Shown here one piece after another: positions 1 to 9,038 of a stretch of 64,000 bases of DNA. The notes under the pieces were generated by a model, which was given only the letters and a program-made list of their open reading frames with translations, was not told the origin of the DNA and made no database searches. The translations under genes were made by a program, and so were the position numbers. The DNA is from Campylobacter concisus. Its GTDB lineage: Bacteria > Campylobacterota > Campylobacteria > Campylobacterales > Campylobacteraceae. Where the stretch lies: positions 744,001-808,000 of the forward strand of contig NZ_CP060705.1 in NCBI RefSeq assembly GCF_003048835.2. Direction: 5' to 3'. The first letter of the stretch is position 1; each line of letters starts with the position of its first letter.

Positions 1-543
<543 letters not shown>

Positions 544-620
544 CTATCTCTTGTTTTATCTATTTAAAAGCGATTTGTAAATAAAATAATTAAAAATTTC
601 TAAAGTTTTAAAGGGTGAAT

Positions 621-1490
621 GTGAAGCTAAAAATCGGCATTATCGGCTATTGCAGCACAGGTAAAAAACATTATTTAGAGCTTAGACGCTCAAACGAGTT
701 TGAAATTTGTGGCATTTTTGACAAAGACAATGTTGATGAGTTTTGCAGAGCTGATTTTTATACTGATTTTAAAGAATTTATAGAGGTTGCCCAGCCTCAA
801 GCAGTCGTGCTTTGCTCACCAAGAGAGGAGATGGTGGAGGCATTTTGTCAGTGTGCAAAATATTGTCAAAATATCCTCATCTCACGCCCAGTTTTTAAAA
901 GTATCGCAGATCTTAAAGAGATAAAATATGCCGCTAAAACAAACAAAACTAGGGTTTGCACAGGAATTTCAGAGCGTTTTAATCCAACTATCTTGTCACT
1001 TAAAAAAGCACTTTTAAAAGAAGAGGAAATTTATAGCATCTCTATCGCTCATTTTAAGCCACTTTGCGATGGAAATATCATAAATGAGCTCTCAGTTTCT
1101 GACATCGACCTAGCAAAAAATATCATAAATTCTGAAGTCAGCGACTTTTACTACACTCAAACAAACAAGACAAATGCCAAAAGTGCCGATAACGCGGCGA
1201 TAAGCTTTAAGAGTAAAAATCAAATTCTAGTGCATATCACTGACTCATTTTGTGGCTCACTGGAGCGCTTTAAGATAGAGGTAAATGCAAAAAATGGCGT
1301 CTATTTTGGCGATCTCATAGATCATAAGCTTCATCAAGTGAGCGAAAATGGACAGATGAATTTAAAGATAGATACAAATAATAGCGAACTAAAAGCGCAA
1401 TACGAAGCCTTTTATGATCTTTGCCAAAGTGGCGAGAGCAGCGAGCTTTCAAACATCGATGATGCGATAAAGATAAGAGAACTATTTTGA
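621..1490 (+). CDS. Gfo/Idh/MocA-family NAD(P)-dependent oxidoreductase
   Basis: This protein of about 289 residues begins with a Rossmann nucleotide-binding motif (KIGIIGYCSTGKKH), followed by the acidic FD at the end of the second strand. A long C-terminal alpha/beta region is typical of the Gfo/Idh/MocA family. Substrate is unknown; relatives act on sugars, sugar nucleotides or biliverdin. A GTG at 615 is in frame, but the AAAGG ribosome site at 610-614 is placed correctly for the GTG at 621, so I start there. The stop overlaps the hemH ATG, so the two are translationally coupled. To my knowledge C. jejuni has a similar oxidoreductase-hemH pair close to alaS. Confidence 0.85.
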   Translation: MKLKIGIIGYCSTGKKHYLELRRSNEFEICGIFDKDNVDEFCRADFYTDFKEFIEVAQPQAVVLCSPREEMVEAFCQCAKYCQNILISRPVFKSIADLKEIKYAAKTNKTRVCTGISERFNPTILSLKKALLKEEEIYSISIAHFKPLCDGNIINELSVSDIDLAKNIINSEVSDFYYTQTNKTNAKSADNAAISFKSKNQILVHITDSFCGSLERFKIEVNAKNGVYFGDLIDHKLHQVSENGQMNLKIDTNNSELKAQYEAFYDLCQSGESSELSNIDDAIKIRELF

Positions 1491-2443
1491 TGAAAAAAGC
1501 TCTTTTGCTTTTAAATATGGGCGGTGCAAACAGCCTTGATGATGTCGAAATTTTTTTAACAAATATGTTTAATGACCCGTATATTTTGGGTATAAAAAAT
1601 AAAATTTTAAGAAAATTTGTAGCTTTCATGATCACAAAAGGCAGGCTAAAAACTGCAAAACACAACTACGAGCAAATAGGCGGAAAGTCACCACTTTGCG
1701 AGCTTACTGCTAAGCTTTGTGAGAAAATTTCAAGCTTGCAAAATGAATTTGAAGCGGTTGATTTTGCGATGAACTACACTTCGCCATTTGTAAAAGATGT
1801 GCTTAAAAAGTATGAAAAATTTGATGAGATAGTGCTTTTGCCACTCTACCCTCATCACTCACAAACTACGATAACTTCGAGCTTAGCTGATTTTAAAAAG
1901 GCAAAAGAGGAGCTTGATTTTAAAGCTAAAATTGCACTTTGCGAGCCATTTTATGATGATGACGCTTACAATAAGATCATTATCTCTCATATCCAGGGAG
2001 CGGTAAAAGATATCGATATAAGCGATATTAGCCTCATCTTTTCAGCCCACTCTTTGCCTCGCAAGATCATAGAAAAGGGTGATATCTACGAAAAACACAT
2101 AAACGAACATGTGCAAATTTTAGGCAAAATGCTAAAAGAGCAGGGGCTAAATTTTAAAGATGTGAGCCTTGCTTATCAGTCACGTCTTGGCCCAGTTAAA
2201 TGGCTAGAGCCATCACTAAACGAGGCTTTGGCAAAGTGCGAAAATAAAAAAGCGCTTATCTATCCGCTCTCTTTTTGTATAGACAACTCTGAGACCATTT
2301 TTGAGCTAGTTATCGAGTATGCTAAGCTTGCAAAAGAGCTAAATTTTAGCTTTTACAAAGTCGTTCAGTGTCCAAATTTTAGTGATGAATTTGCTAGTTT
2401 TATCATGCAAAAGTCAAAAAACGCTAGAGAATTTAGCCTTTAG
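1490..2443 (+). CDS. hemH: Ferrochelatase
   Basis: Ferrochelatase inserts Fe2+ into protoporphyrin IX, the last step of haem synthesis, at the cytoplasmic side of the inner membrane. The 317-residue length fits bacterial HemH. Recognisable features are the N-terminal LLLLNMGGANS segment, the LPLYPHHSQTT metal/porphyrin-site region and the FSAHSLPRKIIEKGD segment with the conserved catalytic His. The ATG at 1490 overlaps the TGA of the upstream oxidoreductase; a TTG three bases earlier is possible but less likely. Haem made here would serve the cytochrome encoded at 32659 and the cbb3 oxidase supported by ccoI/ccoS. Confidence 0.96.
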   Translation: MKKALLLLNMGGANSLDDVEIFLTNMFNDPYILGIKNKILRKFVAFMITKGRLKTAKHNYEQIGGKSPLCELTAKLCEKISSLQNEFEAVDFAMNYTSPFVKDVLKKYEKFDEIVLLPLYPHHSQTTITSSLADFKKAKEELDFKAKIALCEPFYDDDAYNKIIISHIQGAVKDIDISDISLIFSAHSLPRKIIEKGDIYEKHINEHVQILGKMLKEQGLNFKDVSLAYQSRLGPVKWLEPSLNEALAKCENKKALIYPLSFCIDNSETIFELVIEYAKLAKELNFSFYKVVQCPNFSDEFASFIMQKSKNAREFSL

Positions 2444-2458
2444 GAATAAATCTTGCTT
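2443..2458 (+). promoter_or_regulatory. Sigma54 (RpoN) promoter of the gene at 2491
   Basis: The sequence GGAATAAATCTTGCTT has the GG and GC dinucleotides exactly ten bases apart and fits the Campylobacter RpoN consensus GGAA-N6-TTGCTT without mismatch. It begins at the last base of the hemH stop codon. The expected start of transcription near 2468 leaves a short leader with an AAAGGAGA ribosome site before the ATG at 2491. Confidence 0.8.
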
Positions 2459-2490
2459 ATAAAAAGCATCTCAAATTTAAAAGGAGATGT

Positions 2491-2952
2491 ATGAAGGTTC
2501 AAAATAACGATATTATCGATTATTTGTTGCAGTCAGGCTCAGGCAAAGCTAAAGATAAAAAAAATAGTTTTGATGAAATTTTAAGTCTGACGCTTGATAA
2601 GATCACAAGCGAGGCAAAGGTTTCAGACAAGCTTGAGCAGTTTAAGAAAAGGCTTACAGAAATTGGCGCTGCTGGCTTTATAAATGAGCTAAATTCAAAC
2701 AAGATAGAAGAGAAAATAGCTCAGAAAAAAGAGGAGCTAACTGAGCTTTTAAGCATAAATGATCCGACTAAAACACAGGATCAAAAAAATGAGCTACTTA
2801 AAATAATGGATAAAATTTTAAGTGACTACCGCAAAGAGCTAAACATGGCACTTACTAGCCAAACGCTGCTTGAGAAGCAAAATAGCCTTGGCAAAAATAC
2901 AAATAATTCTGTAAATTTAAGCTCTGTCTTAAATGAACTTGGACTTGCATAA
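2491..2952 (+). CDS. Unknown 153-residue helical protein, probably flagellar-regulon
   Basis: I do not recognise the family. The protein is 153 residues, highly charged, without signal peptide or membrane segment. It looks almost wholly helical: a lysine-rich N-terminus, a central heptad-like region (residues about 45-85, IEEKIAQKKEELTELL) and a polar, flexible C-terminus with a short hydrophobic end (SSVLNELGLA). Such shapes are common among flagellar chaperones, export substrates and regulators. It has a strong ribosome site (AAAGGAG), its own sigma54 promoter and its own terminator, so it is a single-gene transcription unit. In Campylobacter RpoN mainly drives rod, hook and co-expressed genes, which makes a flagellar or secretion-linked role the best guess. 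Confidence 0.75.
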   Translation: MKVQNNDIIDYLLQSGSGKAKDKKNSFDEILSLTLDKITSEAKVSDKLEQFKKRLTEIGAAGFINELNSNKIEEKIAQKKEELTELLSINDPTKTQDQKNELLKIMDKILSDYRKELNMALTSQTLLEKQNSLGKNTNNSVNLSSVLNELGLA

Positions 2953-2957
2953 ATTCT

Positions 2958-2982
2958 GGATTTAGGCCGCTTGCCTAGATCC
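2958..2982 (+). terminator. Hairpin terminator after the 2491 gene
   Basis: GGATTTAGGC and GCCTAGATCC form a ten-pair stem (one G-U) around a CGCTT loop, five bases past the stop codon. A moderately T-rich tail follows. pbpB converges from the other side, so it may act for both strands. Confidence 0.65.
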
Positions 2983-3040
2983 AAATTTCTACTTTAAACT
3001 CTAAATTTGAAATTTAATATTTTTATCTTAGAAGTTAAAT

Positions 3041-4873
3041 TTAATCTAACGCTGGTTTTTGCTTTGCTTTATCATTTTTAAGCTTATCTTTTTTAGCTTC
3101 AAACTCAGCTATGACATTAGGATCTGGAAACAAATAACCATCTTCAACCATAAGATCAACGGCCTTTTTAAATGTCGGTAACGCACTTTGCGCACCAAAG
3201 TAGTAGTAAGGCTTTTTAGGATCTCTTGCTAAAACGCCTATCGTGTAGCTGTTGCCTCTCGTGTCATTTACGAAGCCAAAAAAGGAGCCATTATAGGTGT
3301 TGCTATATCCGCCTTTGCCAGAAGCGATGTGTGCGGTGCCAGTTTTTCCGCCTATCTCAAGACCTGGCGTAAATGCCTTTAGACCAGTGCCTTTTTCAAC
3401 TGTTTTTATCAAAATTCTCTTCATTATCTTTGCGGTCTCTTGCGAGATAACCTGAGCTGGCTCTGCTTTTGGCAGATCGTAGCGCTTGCCATTTCGCTCA
3501 AGATATGCCACCATGTGCGGCGTCACCTCGATACCTTTGTTGTTAAAGGTGTTATAAGCTTTCAAAAGCTGCATAAATGTCGCTTGAAGACCGTATCCGT
3601 AGCTAACTGTCGCTTTATAGGTCGATGAGTTTAGCTTCGTAACCGTTGGCATCATACCCACTTGCTCGTATGGCAGGTCGATGCCAGTCTTTCTTGAAAA
3701 GCCAAAATTTAAAAGTCCCTGATAAATTTGTGGGCCATTTAGTCTATCTACTAGCTGGATCATACCGATGTTTGAGCTGTGCACGATGATGTCTTCAGCA
3801 CTCATAAAAGGCTCTGGGTGGGTGTCCTTGATGATCCTTTTGCCTAGCTGATAGCGGCCGTTATAGGTATTTACTAGCTCAAAAGGATTTACCTTTTTTT
3901 CTTGAAGTAGTATGGAGAAGATAAAAGGCTTAAAAACCGATCCAACCTCGTATGCATACTCGCTTGCGCTCGAATTTAGCGCGCTGTAATCTTGCTTTCT
4001 TATGTTTGAAGGATCATACCTTGAGCTAGAAGCTAGGGCTAGAATTTCTCCATTTTTGCTATTCATTATGCAGATGATTAGCTCTTTTGCATCTAGAAAT
4101 TCACGCTTTTCATCTAAAATTTGCTCTAACTTGGTTTGAAATTTAAGCTGTACAGAAAGCACCGCGTTGTAGCCATCAACCCTCGTTGCTAAATTTGAAT
4201 CGCTGGTTAAGATTATATTGTTGCCAATATCACGCGGGCCAAGGATTTTGGCGTTTTGTATCGGAGCTAGGTAGTCCTCGTAGTATCTCTCAAGCCCTTT
4301 TACACCTTTGCTTTTGGTAAGTGCGTCGCTCTCTGTTTTGCTCACGTAGCCAATGGCAGGTGTAAGAGCATCTTTTGACATAAATTTACGGTTTTGACCG
4401 CTCTCCATCACGCGCATGCCTTGAAACGAAGCAAGCCCAGTCTTTGGATCAAGATACGAGATCAAAATGCCCTTACGGTTTAGCTTTCTAGAGAGCTCTT
4501 GAAGGTAGGTAGTGCCCTTTGCGTCGATGCTGTAAGAGAGCGTGACAAGGCCTTTTGTGCCATTTATGATCTTTCTTACTTTGTTTGGATCGTCGCCGCT
4601 ATAAAGCGAGTAGAGCTTGATAAACATCTCTTTTTTGTTTGGATCGATGTTTCTGGTGTCAAGCATCACTTTGTAGAGTTTTTGGCTTGATGAGATGCTA
4701 AAGCCGTCTTTTGTGACGATGTTGCCTCGGATTGCGGTATTTACGTCGCTTGTTTGAAGCTTAGGAAGCTTTCGCTCGATGCTTGCTCTATAAAATATAA
4801 CGAGCACAAAGATTGAAATTCCAAAAGTAATTAATAAAAAAAGTATGGTTATTTTTGATTTTCTGGAATTCAT
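3041..4873 (-). CDS. pbpB: Septal peptidoglycan transpeptidase (FtsI/PBP3 type)
   Basis: This 610-residue class B penicillin-binding protein cross-links septal peptidoglycan in the periplasm. It has a short cytoplasmic N-terminus and one membrane segment (residues about 8-28). The dimerisation domain starts with the RGNIVTKDG motif near 49. The transpeptidase domain carries SVFK (Ser312 nucleophile, Lys315), SSN (366-368) and KTGTAH (510-515). It lies eight bases after fliE and is the last gene of the flgB-flgC-fliE operon, an arrangement I recall from C. jejuni and H. pylori. The only strong promoter seen upstream is the sigma54 site before flgB, so division-septum synthesis may be partly tied to the flagellar hierarchy. 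Confidence 0.95.
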   Translation of the reverse strand: MNSRKSKITILFLLITFGISIFVLVIFYRASIERKLPKLQTSDVNTAIRGNIVTKDGFSISSSQKLYKVMLDTRNIDPNKKEMFIKLYSLYSGDDPNKVRKIINGTKGLVTLSYSIDAKGTTYLQELSRKLNRKGILISYLDPKTGLASFQGMRVMESGQNRKFMSKDALTPAIGYVSKTESDALTKSKGVKGLERYYEDYLAPIQNAKILGPRDIGNNIILTSDSNLATRVDGYNAVLSVQLKFQTKLEQILDEKREFLDAKELIICIMNSKNGEILALASSSRYDPSNIRKQDYSALNSSASEYAYEVGSVFKPFIFSILLQEKKVNPFELVNTYNGRYQLGKRIIKDTHPEPFMSAEDIIVHSSNIGMIQLVDRLNGPQIYQGLLNFGFSRKTGIDLPYEQVGMMPTVTKLNSSTYKATVSYGYGLQATFMQLLKAYNTFNNKGIEVTPHMVAYLERNGKRYDLPKAEPAQVISQETAKIMKRILIKTVEKGTGLKAFTPGLEIGGKTGTAHIASGKGGYSNTYNGSFFGFVNDTRGNSYTIGVLARDPKKPYYYFGAQSALPTFKKAVDLMVEDGYLFPDPNVIAEFEAKKDKLKNDKAKQKPALD

Positions 4874-4881
4874 TCAATGGC

Positions 4882-5175
4882 TTAAATTTGCGTTCTTGAA
4901 ATTTCTTTGTATGCGCTTAGTGCTTTGTTGCGAATTTCTAGCATAAGCTTCATGCTAGTCTCTGCTTTGCCTATGGCGATAGCTGCTTGGTGTAAGTCTT
5001 TTACTTCGCCAGTTGCAAGATCAGCGATGGCTTTATCAGCATTGATTTGAACCTTGTTTAGCTCTTTTAAAGAGTCGTTTAGTGCATTTTCAAAGCCGCC
5101 TTCTTCGCCTGCTTTTGCTATTTTGCTTGAATTTTCGTTTTTGTTTAGCTTATCTAAATTTATACTATTTATCAT
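4882..5175 (-). CDS. fliE: Flagellar hook-basal body protein FliE
   Basis: FliE joins the MS ring to the proximal rod and is among the first type III substrates of the flagellum. The 97-residue protein has the usual disordered N-terminus and the conserved helical C-terminal half (DLHQAAIAIGKAETSMKLML, then AYKEISRTQI). It overlaps the flgC stop codon by one base and precedes pbpB by eight. Its order after flgB and flgC is canonical. Confidence 0.95.
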   Translation of the reverse strand: MINSINLDKLNKNENSSKIAKAGEEGGFENALNDSLKELNKVQINADKAIADLATGEVKDLHQAAIAIGKAETSMKLMLEIRNKALSAYKEISRTQI

Positions 5176-5675
5176 TATGCTTGTCCTGAAATAAGTGATA
5201 TCGCACTTTGTGCTATTGTTTTTGCGTTTTGAAATGACGCTACATTTGCTTGATAAGCCCTTGTCGCCTCAAGCAAGTCAGCCATCTCGATGACTGGGTT
5301 TATATTTGGAAATGCGACGTAGCCATTTGCATTTGCGTCTGGGTGGCTAGGGTCGTATTTTAGCTGAAAGTCCTTGTCGTCGCGCACCACTTTATCTACG
5401 ATCACGCTAGTTAGGGCAGGGTGAGCGTTTTTGGGTGAGCTTGGGTCATCGAGTGGATTTTCATAATCAAGTAGGCTTTGTGAGTTTTTAAGTTGATCGT
5501 TTAAAATTTTATCAAAGTTCATCTCTTTAAAAATTACCTCTTGCCTTCTGTAAGGGCCGCCCTCAGCCGTTCTTGTGGTTTGAGCGTTTGCGATGTTTGA
5601 GCTGATGACGTTCATTCTGAAGCGTTGCGCGCTTAGTCCGTATCCGCTAATATCAAAATCATTTAAGTATGACAT
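5175..5675 (-). CDS. flgC: Flagellar proximal rod protein FlgC
   Basis: FlgC is a structural subunit of the proximal rod, exported through the flagellar type III apparatus. The protein shows the N-terminal rod signature (GLSAQRFRMNVISSNIANAQTT) and the C-terminal helix with EATRAYQANVASFQNAK, both shared by axial proteins. Two ATGs are adjacent; the second (5675) has better spacing from the AGGAG site and gives the usual M-(x)-YLNDFDISGYG start. Length of 166 residues fits the family. Confidence 0.95.
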   Translation of the reverse strand: MSYLNDFDISGYGLSAQRFRMNVISSNIANAQTTRTAEGGPYRRQEVIFKEMNFDKILNDQLKNSQSLLDYENPLDDPSSPKNAHPALTSVIVDKVVRDDKDFQLKYDPSHPDANANGYVAFPNINPVIEMADLLEATRAYQANVASFQNAKTIAQSAISLISGQA

Positions 5676-5683
5676 CATCTCTC

Positions 5684-6118
5684 CTAGTTCTTAGCACTTG
5701 CGTCTATTACGCTTTTAAAGATATTGCCCTGAGCCTTGTAGGCGCCATCAAGGGCGTTTATCATAACTGTGTTTTTGCCCATTTCTGTTGTTTCAACATC
5801 AAGATCAACCGTGTTTGCGTCATTTCTAGCCATGTGACCATCACGCAAGAAAATTTGAGCTGTGTCGCTTTTTGGAAAATCAACCGCAGCCATGTGCGCT
5901 TCGTTTGTTTTAGCTAAATTTAGTTTTTTGCTCTCTGAAACGTTATAAATTTCATTTGCTTTTTCTCTTAAAATATCTTCAAATCTTACATCTCTAGCCT
6001 TGTAAAATGGCGTATCAACATTTGCAAGGTTACCAGAGATGAGCTTTTGGCGTAGTTCTCTGCCTGCAAGGGCTGATTCGACGAGTGGGCTAGATTTTGA
6101 TCTATCTAAAACAAACAT
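5684..6118 (-). CDS. flgB: Flagellar proximal rod protein FlgB
   Basis: FlgB is the innermost rod subunit. The 144-residue protein carries the conserved N-terminal segment (LRQKLISGNLANVDTPFYKARDVRFED) and a C-terminal helix that pairs in the rod (VETTEMGKNTVMINAL). It is the first gene of the rod operon and lies 32 bases downstream of a near-consensus sigma54 promoter, as expected for class II flagellar genes in Campylobacter. Confidence 0.96.
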   Translation of the reverse strand: MFVLDRSKSSPLVESALAGRELRQKLISGNLANVDTPFYKARDVRFEDILREKANEIYNVSESKKLNLAKTNEAHMAAVDFPKSDTAQIFLRDGHMARNDANTVDLDVETTEMGKNTVMINALDGAYKAQGNIFKSVIDASAKN

Positions 6119-6149
6119 TTAAAGTCCTTCTAAAATTTCACACATTTAT

Positions 6150-6167
6150 AAGCAAATGATGTTCCAA
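6150..6167 (-). promoter_or_regulatory. Sigma54 (RpoN) promoter of flgB-flgC-fliE-pbpB
   Basis: The reverse strand reads TTGGAACATCATTTGCTT, with GG and GC ten bases apart, close to the ideal RpoN -24/-12 site. It sits between the start of flgB and the end of the TlpA-like gene. In Campylobacter such sites are activated by the FlgS/FlgR two-component system. Confidence 0.85.
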
Positions 6168-6180
6168 ATGTAAGGCAAAT

Positions 6181-6777
6181 TTACTTTGTTTCATAGATTT
6201 TTGCCAAATCTTCTTTCATTTTTGTGACTTTTATGCCACCAAGATAGTATTTTACTCCGTATTGTCCGCTATCTACGTCTGTTAAAATTTGATATTCGCC
6301 GTTTTTTATCACCACTTTAAAAGGTAGTGCGATCTCATGTTTGTATTCGATATCTCTTACAATTTGCTCGGCAAGTCTGTCATTTATCTTTTGATCATTT
6401 GTTATGAAGTAGTAGGCATTAAATTTTTGCATAAATTCATGCAAAACATACTCATTTGTGACATTTTCAAAGTGGGTTAGCCCAATTAGCGTAAATTTAT
6501 CTTTGTTTTCAAGCTGATATTTTGTAAGCTCGGCTGCCTCTTTTTGGCAAGGTGGGCAAAATGTGCCAAAAATGTCGATCATCAAAACCTTATTTTCATC
6601 ATTTTTGATAGCAAAGCCGTGATCTTTTCTAACCAAAGTAAGCTCTTTGCCGCTTACATCTACGAGCTTAACCTCTTCGTTTGGGCTAAATTCTTTAAAA
6701 TTTGCACTGCTACTCTCATCATCGCCGCACCCAAAAAAAGCAAATAAAGCGATTATTAAAACAAGTAAATTCTTCAT
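6181..6777 (-). CDS. TlpA/thioredoxin-like lipoprotein
   Basis: A lipoprotein signal peptide ends in a lipobox (AFFGC, Cys17), so the protein is probably anchored on the periplasmic side. A thioredoxin fold follows with the redox motif FGTFCPPC around residues 70-77. Length is 198 residues. The CPPC site and family suggest thiol reduction or oxidation of periplasmic clients, for example in cytochrome c maturation, but no client can be named from the sequence. It lies nine bases behind smpB on the same strand and is probably co-transcribed. Confidence 0.85.
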   Translation of the reverse strand: MKNLLVLIIALFAFFGCGDDESSSANFKEFSPNEEVKLVDVSGKELTLVRKDHGFAIKNDENKVLMIDIFGTFCPPCQKEAAELTKYQLENKDKFTLIGLTHFENVTNEYVLHEFMQKFNAYYFITNDQKINDRLAEQIVRDIEYKHEIALPFKVVIKNGEYQILTDVDSGQYGVKYYLGGIKVTKMKEDLAKIYETK

Positions 6778-6785
6778 CTTATCCC

Positions 6786-7241
6786 TTAAACATATCTTTT
6801 TATGGCAGCTCTTGCCTCTTTGTCTGCCTCGCGTCTTTTTAAAGTCTCGCGCTTGTCGTGTAAATTTTTACCTTTTGCAAGAGCTAGCCTTGCTTTTACG
6901 ATGTTTTTATCGCTTAGATAAAGTGCTAAAACAACTAGAGCAAGCCCATCTTGTGAGACTTGACCGAAAATTTTATCGATCTGCTTTCTGTGCATCAAAA
7001 GTTTTCTGGCTGCTCGCTCATTTGGACGAAATGCGCTATGTGTAGTCTCAAGATAGCTGATATGGGCGTTTAGTAAGAAAAGCTCACCCTTTATGACACG
7101 CACAAAGCTATCTTTTAAATTTGCTCTGCCAGCCCTTAGAGCCTTGACTTCGCTGCCTTTTAAAACGATGCCGGCCTCAAAGGTCTCAAGTATGCTAAAG
7201 TCATGCAAAGCTTTCTTGTTTTTTGCTAGATCTTTTATCAA
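6786..7241 (-). CDS. smpB: SsrA-binding protein SmpB
   Basis: SmpB binds tmRNA and brings it to stalled ribosomes for trans-translation. The 151-residue protein has the family core ([39 protein letters not shown]) and the basic C-terminal tail with [15 protein letters not shown] that mimics mRNA in the decoding channel. It is 11 bases from ispE in a housekeeping operon. The SspB-like gene at 11156, a possible partner in degrading SsrA-tagged proteins, is about 4 kb upstream on the same strand. Confidence 0.97.
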   Translation of the reverse strand: MIKDLAKNKKALHDFSILETFEAGIVLKGSEVKALRAGRANLKDSFVRVIKGELFLLNAHISYLETTHSAFRPNERAARKLLMHRKQIDKIFGQVSQDGLALVVLALYLSDKNIVKARLALAKGKNLHDKRETLKRREADKEARAAIKRYV

Positions 7242-7252
7242 AATTTTACCTT

Positions 7253-7996
7253 TTAATTTACGCTAAATACGCTACTGCCGCTGCCGCTTAGAAATTTATC
7301 CCTAAACTCGTTCATCTGTGGATAGAGCTTAAAGCATGGGGCAAAAAGATCGTTTAGCTCCTCGTTTTTATAAATTTCAAGTAGCTCTTTGCTCTTTAAA
7401 TTTTGCATCTTTTTTGCAGCATTAACGTCTATGTATTGTAAGAAATTGCTTCTAAATTCTTGATAAACCATCGGTGTAGAGCAAAAAACATTTGGCGTGA
7501 AAATACTTAAATTTGGCACTTCATCGTCAAATTCTTCTATGATCTCGCCTATGCCACTCACATTTGCTGCCTTGTAGCCACTTACAAAAAAGGCCACATC
7601 TGCGCCGATTTTAGAGGCTATTTGCATCAAATTTTCGCGTTTTATATTTAAATTTAGCTCGTCATTTACCATTAGTAAAAAGGTGGCGGCGTTTGAACTG
7701 CCTCCTCCTAGACCAGCACCTATTGGGATTTGTTTGTTGATGATGATTTTATGAGAGCTAAAAAACTCATCTAGCTCGTTTGAAAAGCCAGCTTTTTTTA
7801 GCTCGTCTATCGCTTTTTGGATGATGTTTTCTTTTATCTCTTTGTTGTCGCATTCGATAGCAAAAGAATTTGACTTTTCAAAATAAATTTCATCAAAAAG
7901 CTGCTCGCAAAGAACAAAACGTGACAAAATTTCGTGGTAGTTGCCTCTGGTGCCAACTACCTTCAAAAATACGTTGATCTTTGCAAAGCTTTTCAT
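7253..7996 (-). CDS. ispE: 4-diphosphocytidyl-2-C-methyl-D-erythritol kinase
   Basis: IspE phosphorylates CDP-methylerythritol in the MEP pathway of isoprenoid synthesis. The GHMP-kinase N-terminal motif [11 protein letters not shown] and the ATP loop [15 protein letters not shown] (about residues 90-104) are clear, as is the C-terminal GSGSSVF glycine loop. The 247-residue length is slightly short, as in other Campylobacter. Its start overlaps the csrA stop by four bases. Confidence 0.95.
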   Translation of the reverse strand: MKSFAKINVFLKVVGTRGNYHEILSRFVLCEQLFDEIYFEKSNSFAIECDNKEIKENIIQKAIDELKKAGFSNELDEFFSSHKIIINKQIPIGAGLGGGSSNAATFLLMVNDELNLNIKRENLMQIASKIGADVAFFVSGYKAANVSGIGEIIEEFDDEVPNLSIFTPNVFCSTPMVYQEFRSNFLQYIDVNAAKKMQNLKSKELLEIYKNEELNDLFAPCFKLYPQMNEFRDKFLSGSGSSVFSVN

Positions 7997-8223
7997 TTCT
8001 CTATTTTTTTCGCAAGTTCGTGGATATCGGCTTCGCTTGCTTTTTTAGTGGCGTGGATATTTTCGTTTTTAATATCGTTTGCCAGCTCGCTTCTTAGTAT
8101 CATTGTGTTGCGCGGAGCCTCGATACCAAGCTTAACGGTGCTTTTTGAGATACTTACTACGACGACTTTTATGTCGTTACCTAGTAAAATTTCTTCGTTT
8201 TCTTTTCTTGCTAAGATTAACAT
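7993..8223 (-). CDS. csrA: Carbon storage regulator CsrA
   Basis: CsrA is a small RNA-binding repressor. The 76-residue protein starts with MLILARKENEEILLG, the classical core, and contains GIEAPRNTMILRSEL with the conserved RNA-binding Arg. In Campylobacter CsrA controls flagellin translation with FliW. The C-terminal tail is longer than in E. coli, as usual in this class. It overlaps both truB (seven bases) and ispE (four), so its level is likely coupled to the operon. Confidence 0.95.
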   Translation of the reverse strand: MLILARKENEEILLGNDIKVVVVSISKSTVKLGIEAPRNTMILRSELANDIKNENIHATKKASEADIHELAKKIEK

Positions 8224-9038
8224 TTTTCTACCTTGTTTAAAGTGTAATTTATAGTATCATCCATGATTTGGATTACGCTCATAAATTTATCATAATTTAG
8301 CAAATAAATTCCTTGTGTTTGTGTTTCAAAATCGTTAATTTTTAATTTCTTGCCGTCTAGTATGTTGTTAATATCCCCAAAATACGTGTTTTGCTCAATA
8401 TTTAAAAAATTGCAAATATTTAAAAATTTTTCATTTTCATAGCGAAATTTACCCTCGCTTACCCTCTTTAATGAGCTTAAAGTTACATTATAACCAACTT
8501 TTTGCCCAAAAATTTCTGCATAAGAGCGGATGTAACTCCCCTCACTTACACTTAAACGAAGTGTCAAAAAAGGGTGTGAATAATTCAAAATTTCACTCTC
8601 ATAAATTTCCATTGTCTCTAGCTTTAGCTCAAATTCCTCGCCACTTCTTGCTAGTTTGTAAGCCCTTATGCTATTTACATGTTTGGCGCTAAATTTTGGC
8701 GGGACATAGCTTATCTTGCCCATTAGCTCGCCTCTAATGGCTTCAAGTTTTTCTAAATTTAGCTCTTTTACATTTGAAATTTCAGTGATATTTTCATTAT
8801 CCATGCTAGGACTACTCGCCCCAAGCCAAATAGTCGCCTCATAGACCTTTGGGCTTTTGTCTAAAAATCTAAAAAATTTCGTATACGAGCCAAAAGCGAC
8901 TATCAGACAGCCACTCGCAAATGGATCAAGCGTGCCTGAAAATCCAGCCTTTTTAACGCCATACTTTCTCTTTAGTCGTCCTAAAAAGTGGTTTGAGCTC
9001 ATGCCAGCAGGCTTGTTTGCCACGAAAATGGCGTTCAT
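8217..9038 (-). CDS. truB: tRNA pseudouridine-55 synthase
   Basis: TruB makes pseudouridine 55 in the T loop of tRNAs. The catalytic aspartate lies in GTLDPFASGCLIVAFG (about residue 42), and the conserved KPAGMSS and GSYIRSYAEIFG motifs are present. The 273-residue length fits. It overlaps uvrD upstream by four bases and csrA downstream by seven. Confidence 0.96.
   Translation of the reverse strand: MNAIFVANKPAGMSSNHFLGRLKRKYGVKKAGFSGTLDPFASGCLIVAFGSYTKFFRFLDKSPKVYEATIWLGASSPSMDNENITEISNVKELNLEKLEAIRGELMGKISYVPPKFSAKHVNSIRAYKLARSGEEFELKLETMEIYESEILNYSHPFLTLRLSVSEGSYIRSYAEIFGQKVGYNVTLSSLKRVSEGKFRYENEKFLNICNFLNIEQNTYFGDINNILDGKKLKINDFETQTQGIYLLNYDKFMSVIQIMDDTINYTLNKVEKC

Noticed and set aside
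1315..1665. Long reverse open frame across the oxidoreductase/hemH junction
   Set aside because: It lies fully opposite two well supported genes, lacks a ribosome site and its protein resembles no family.
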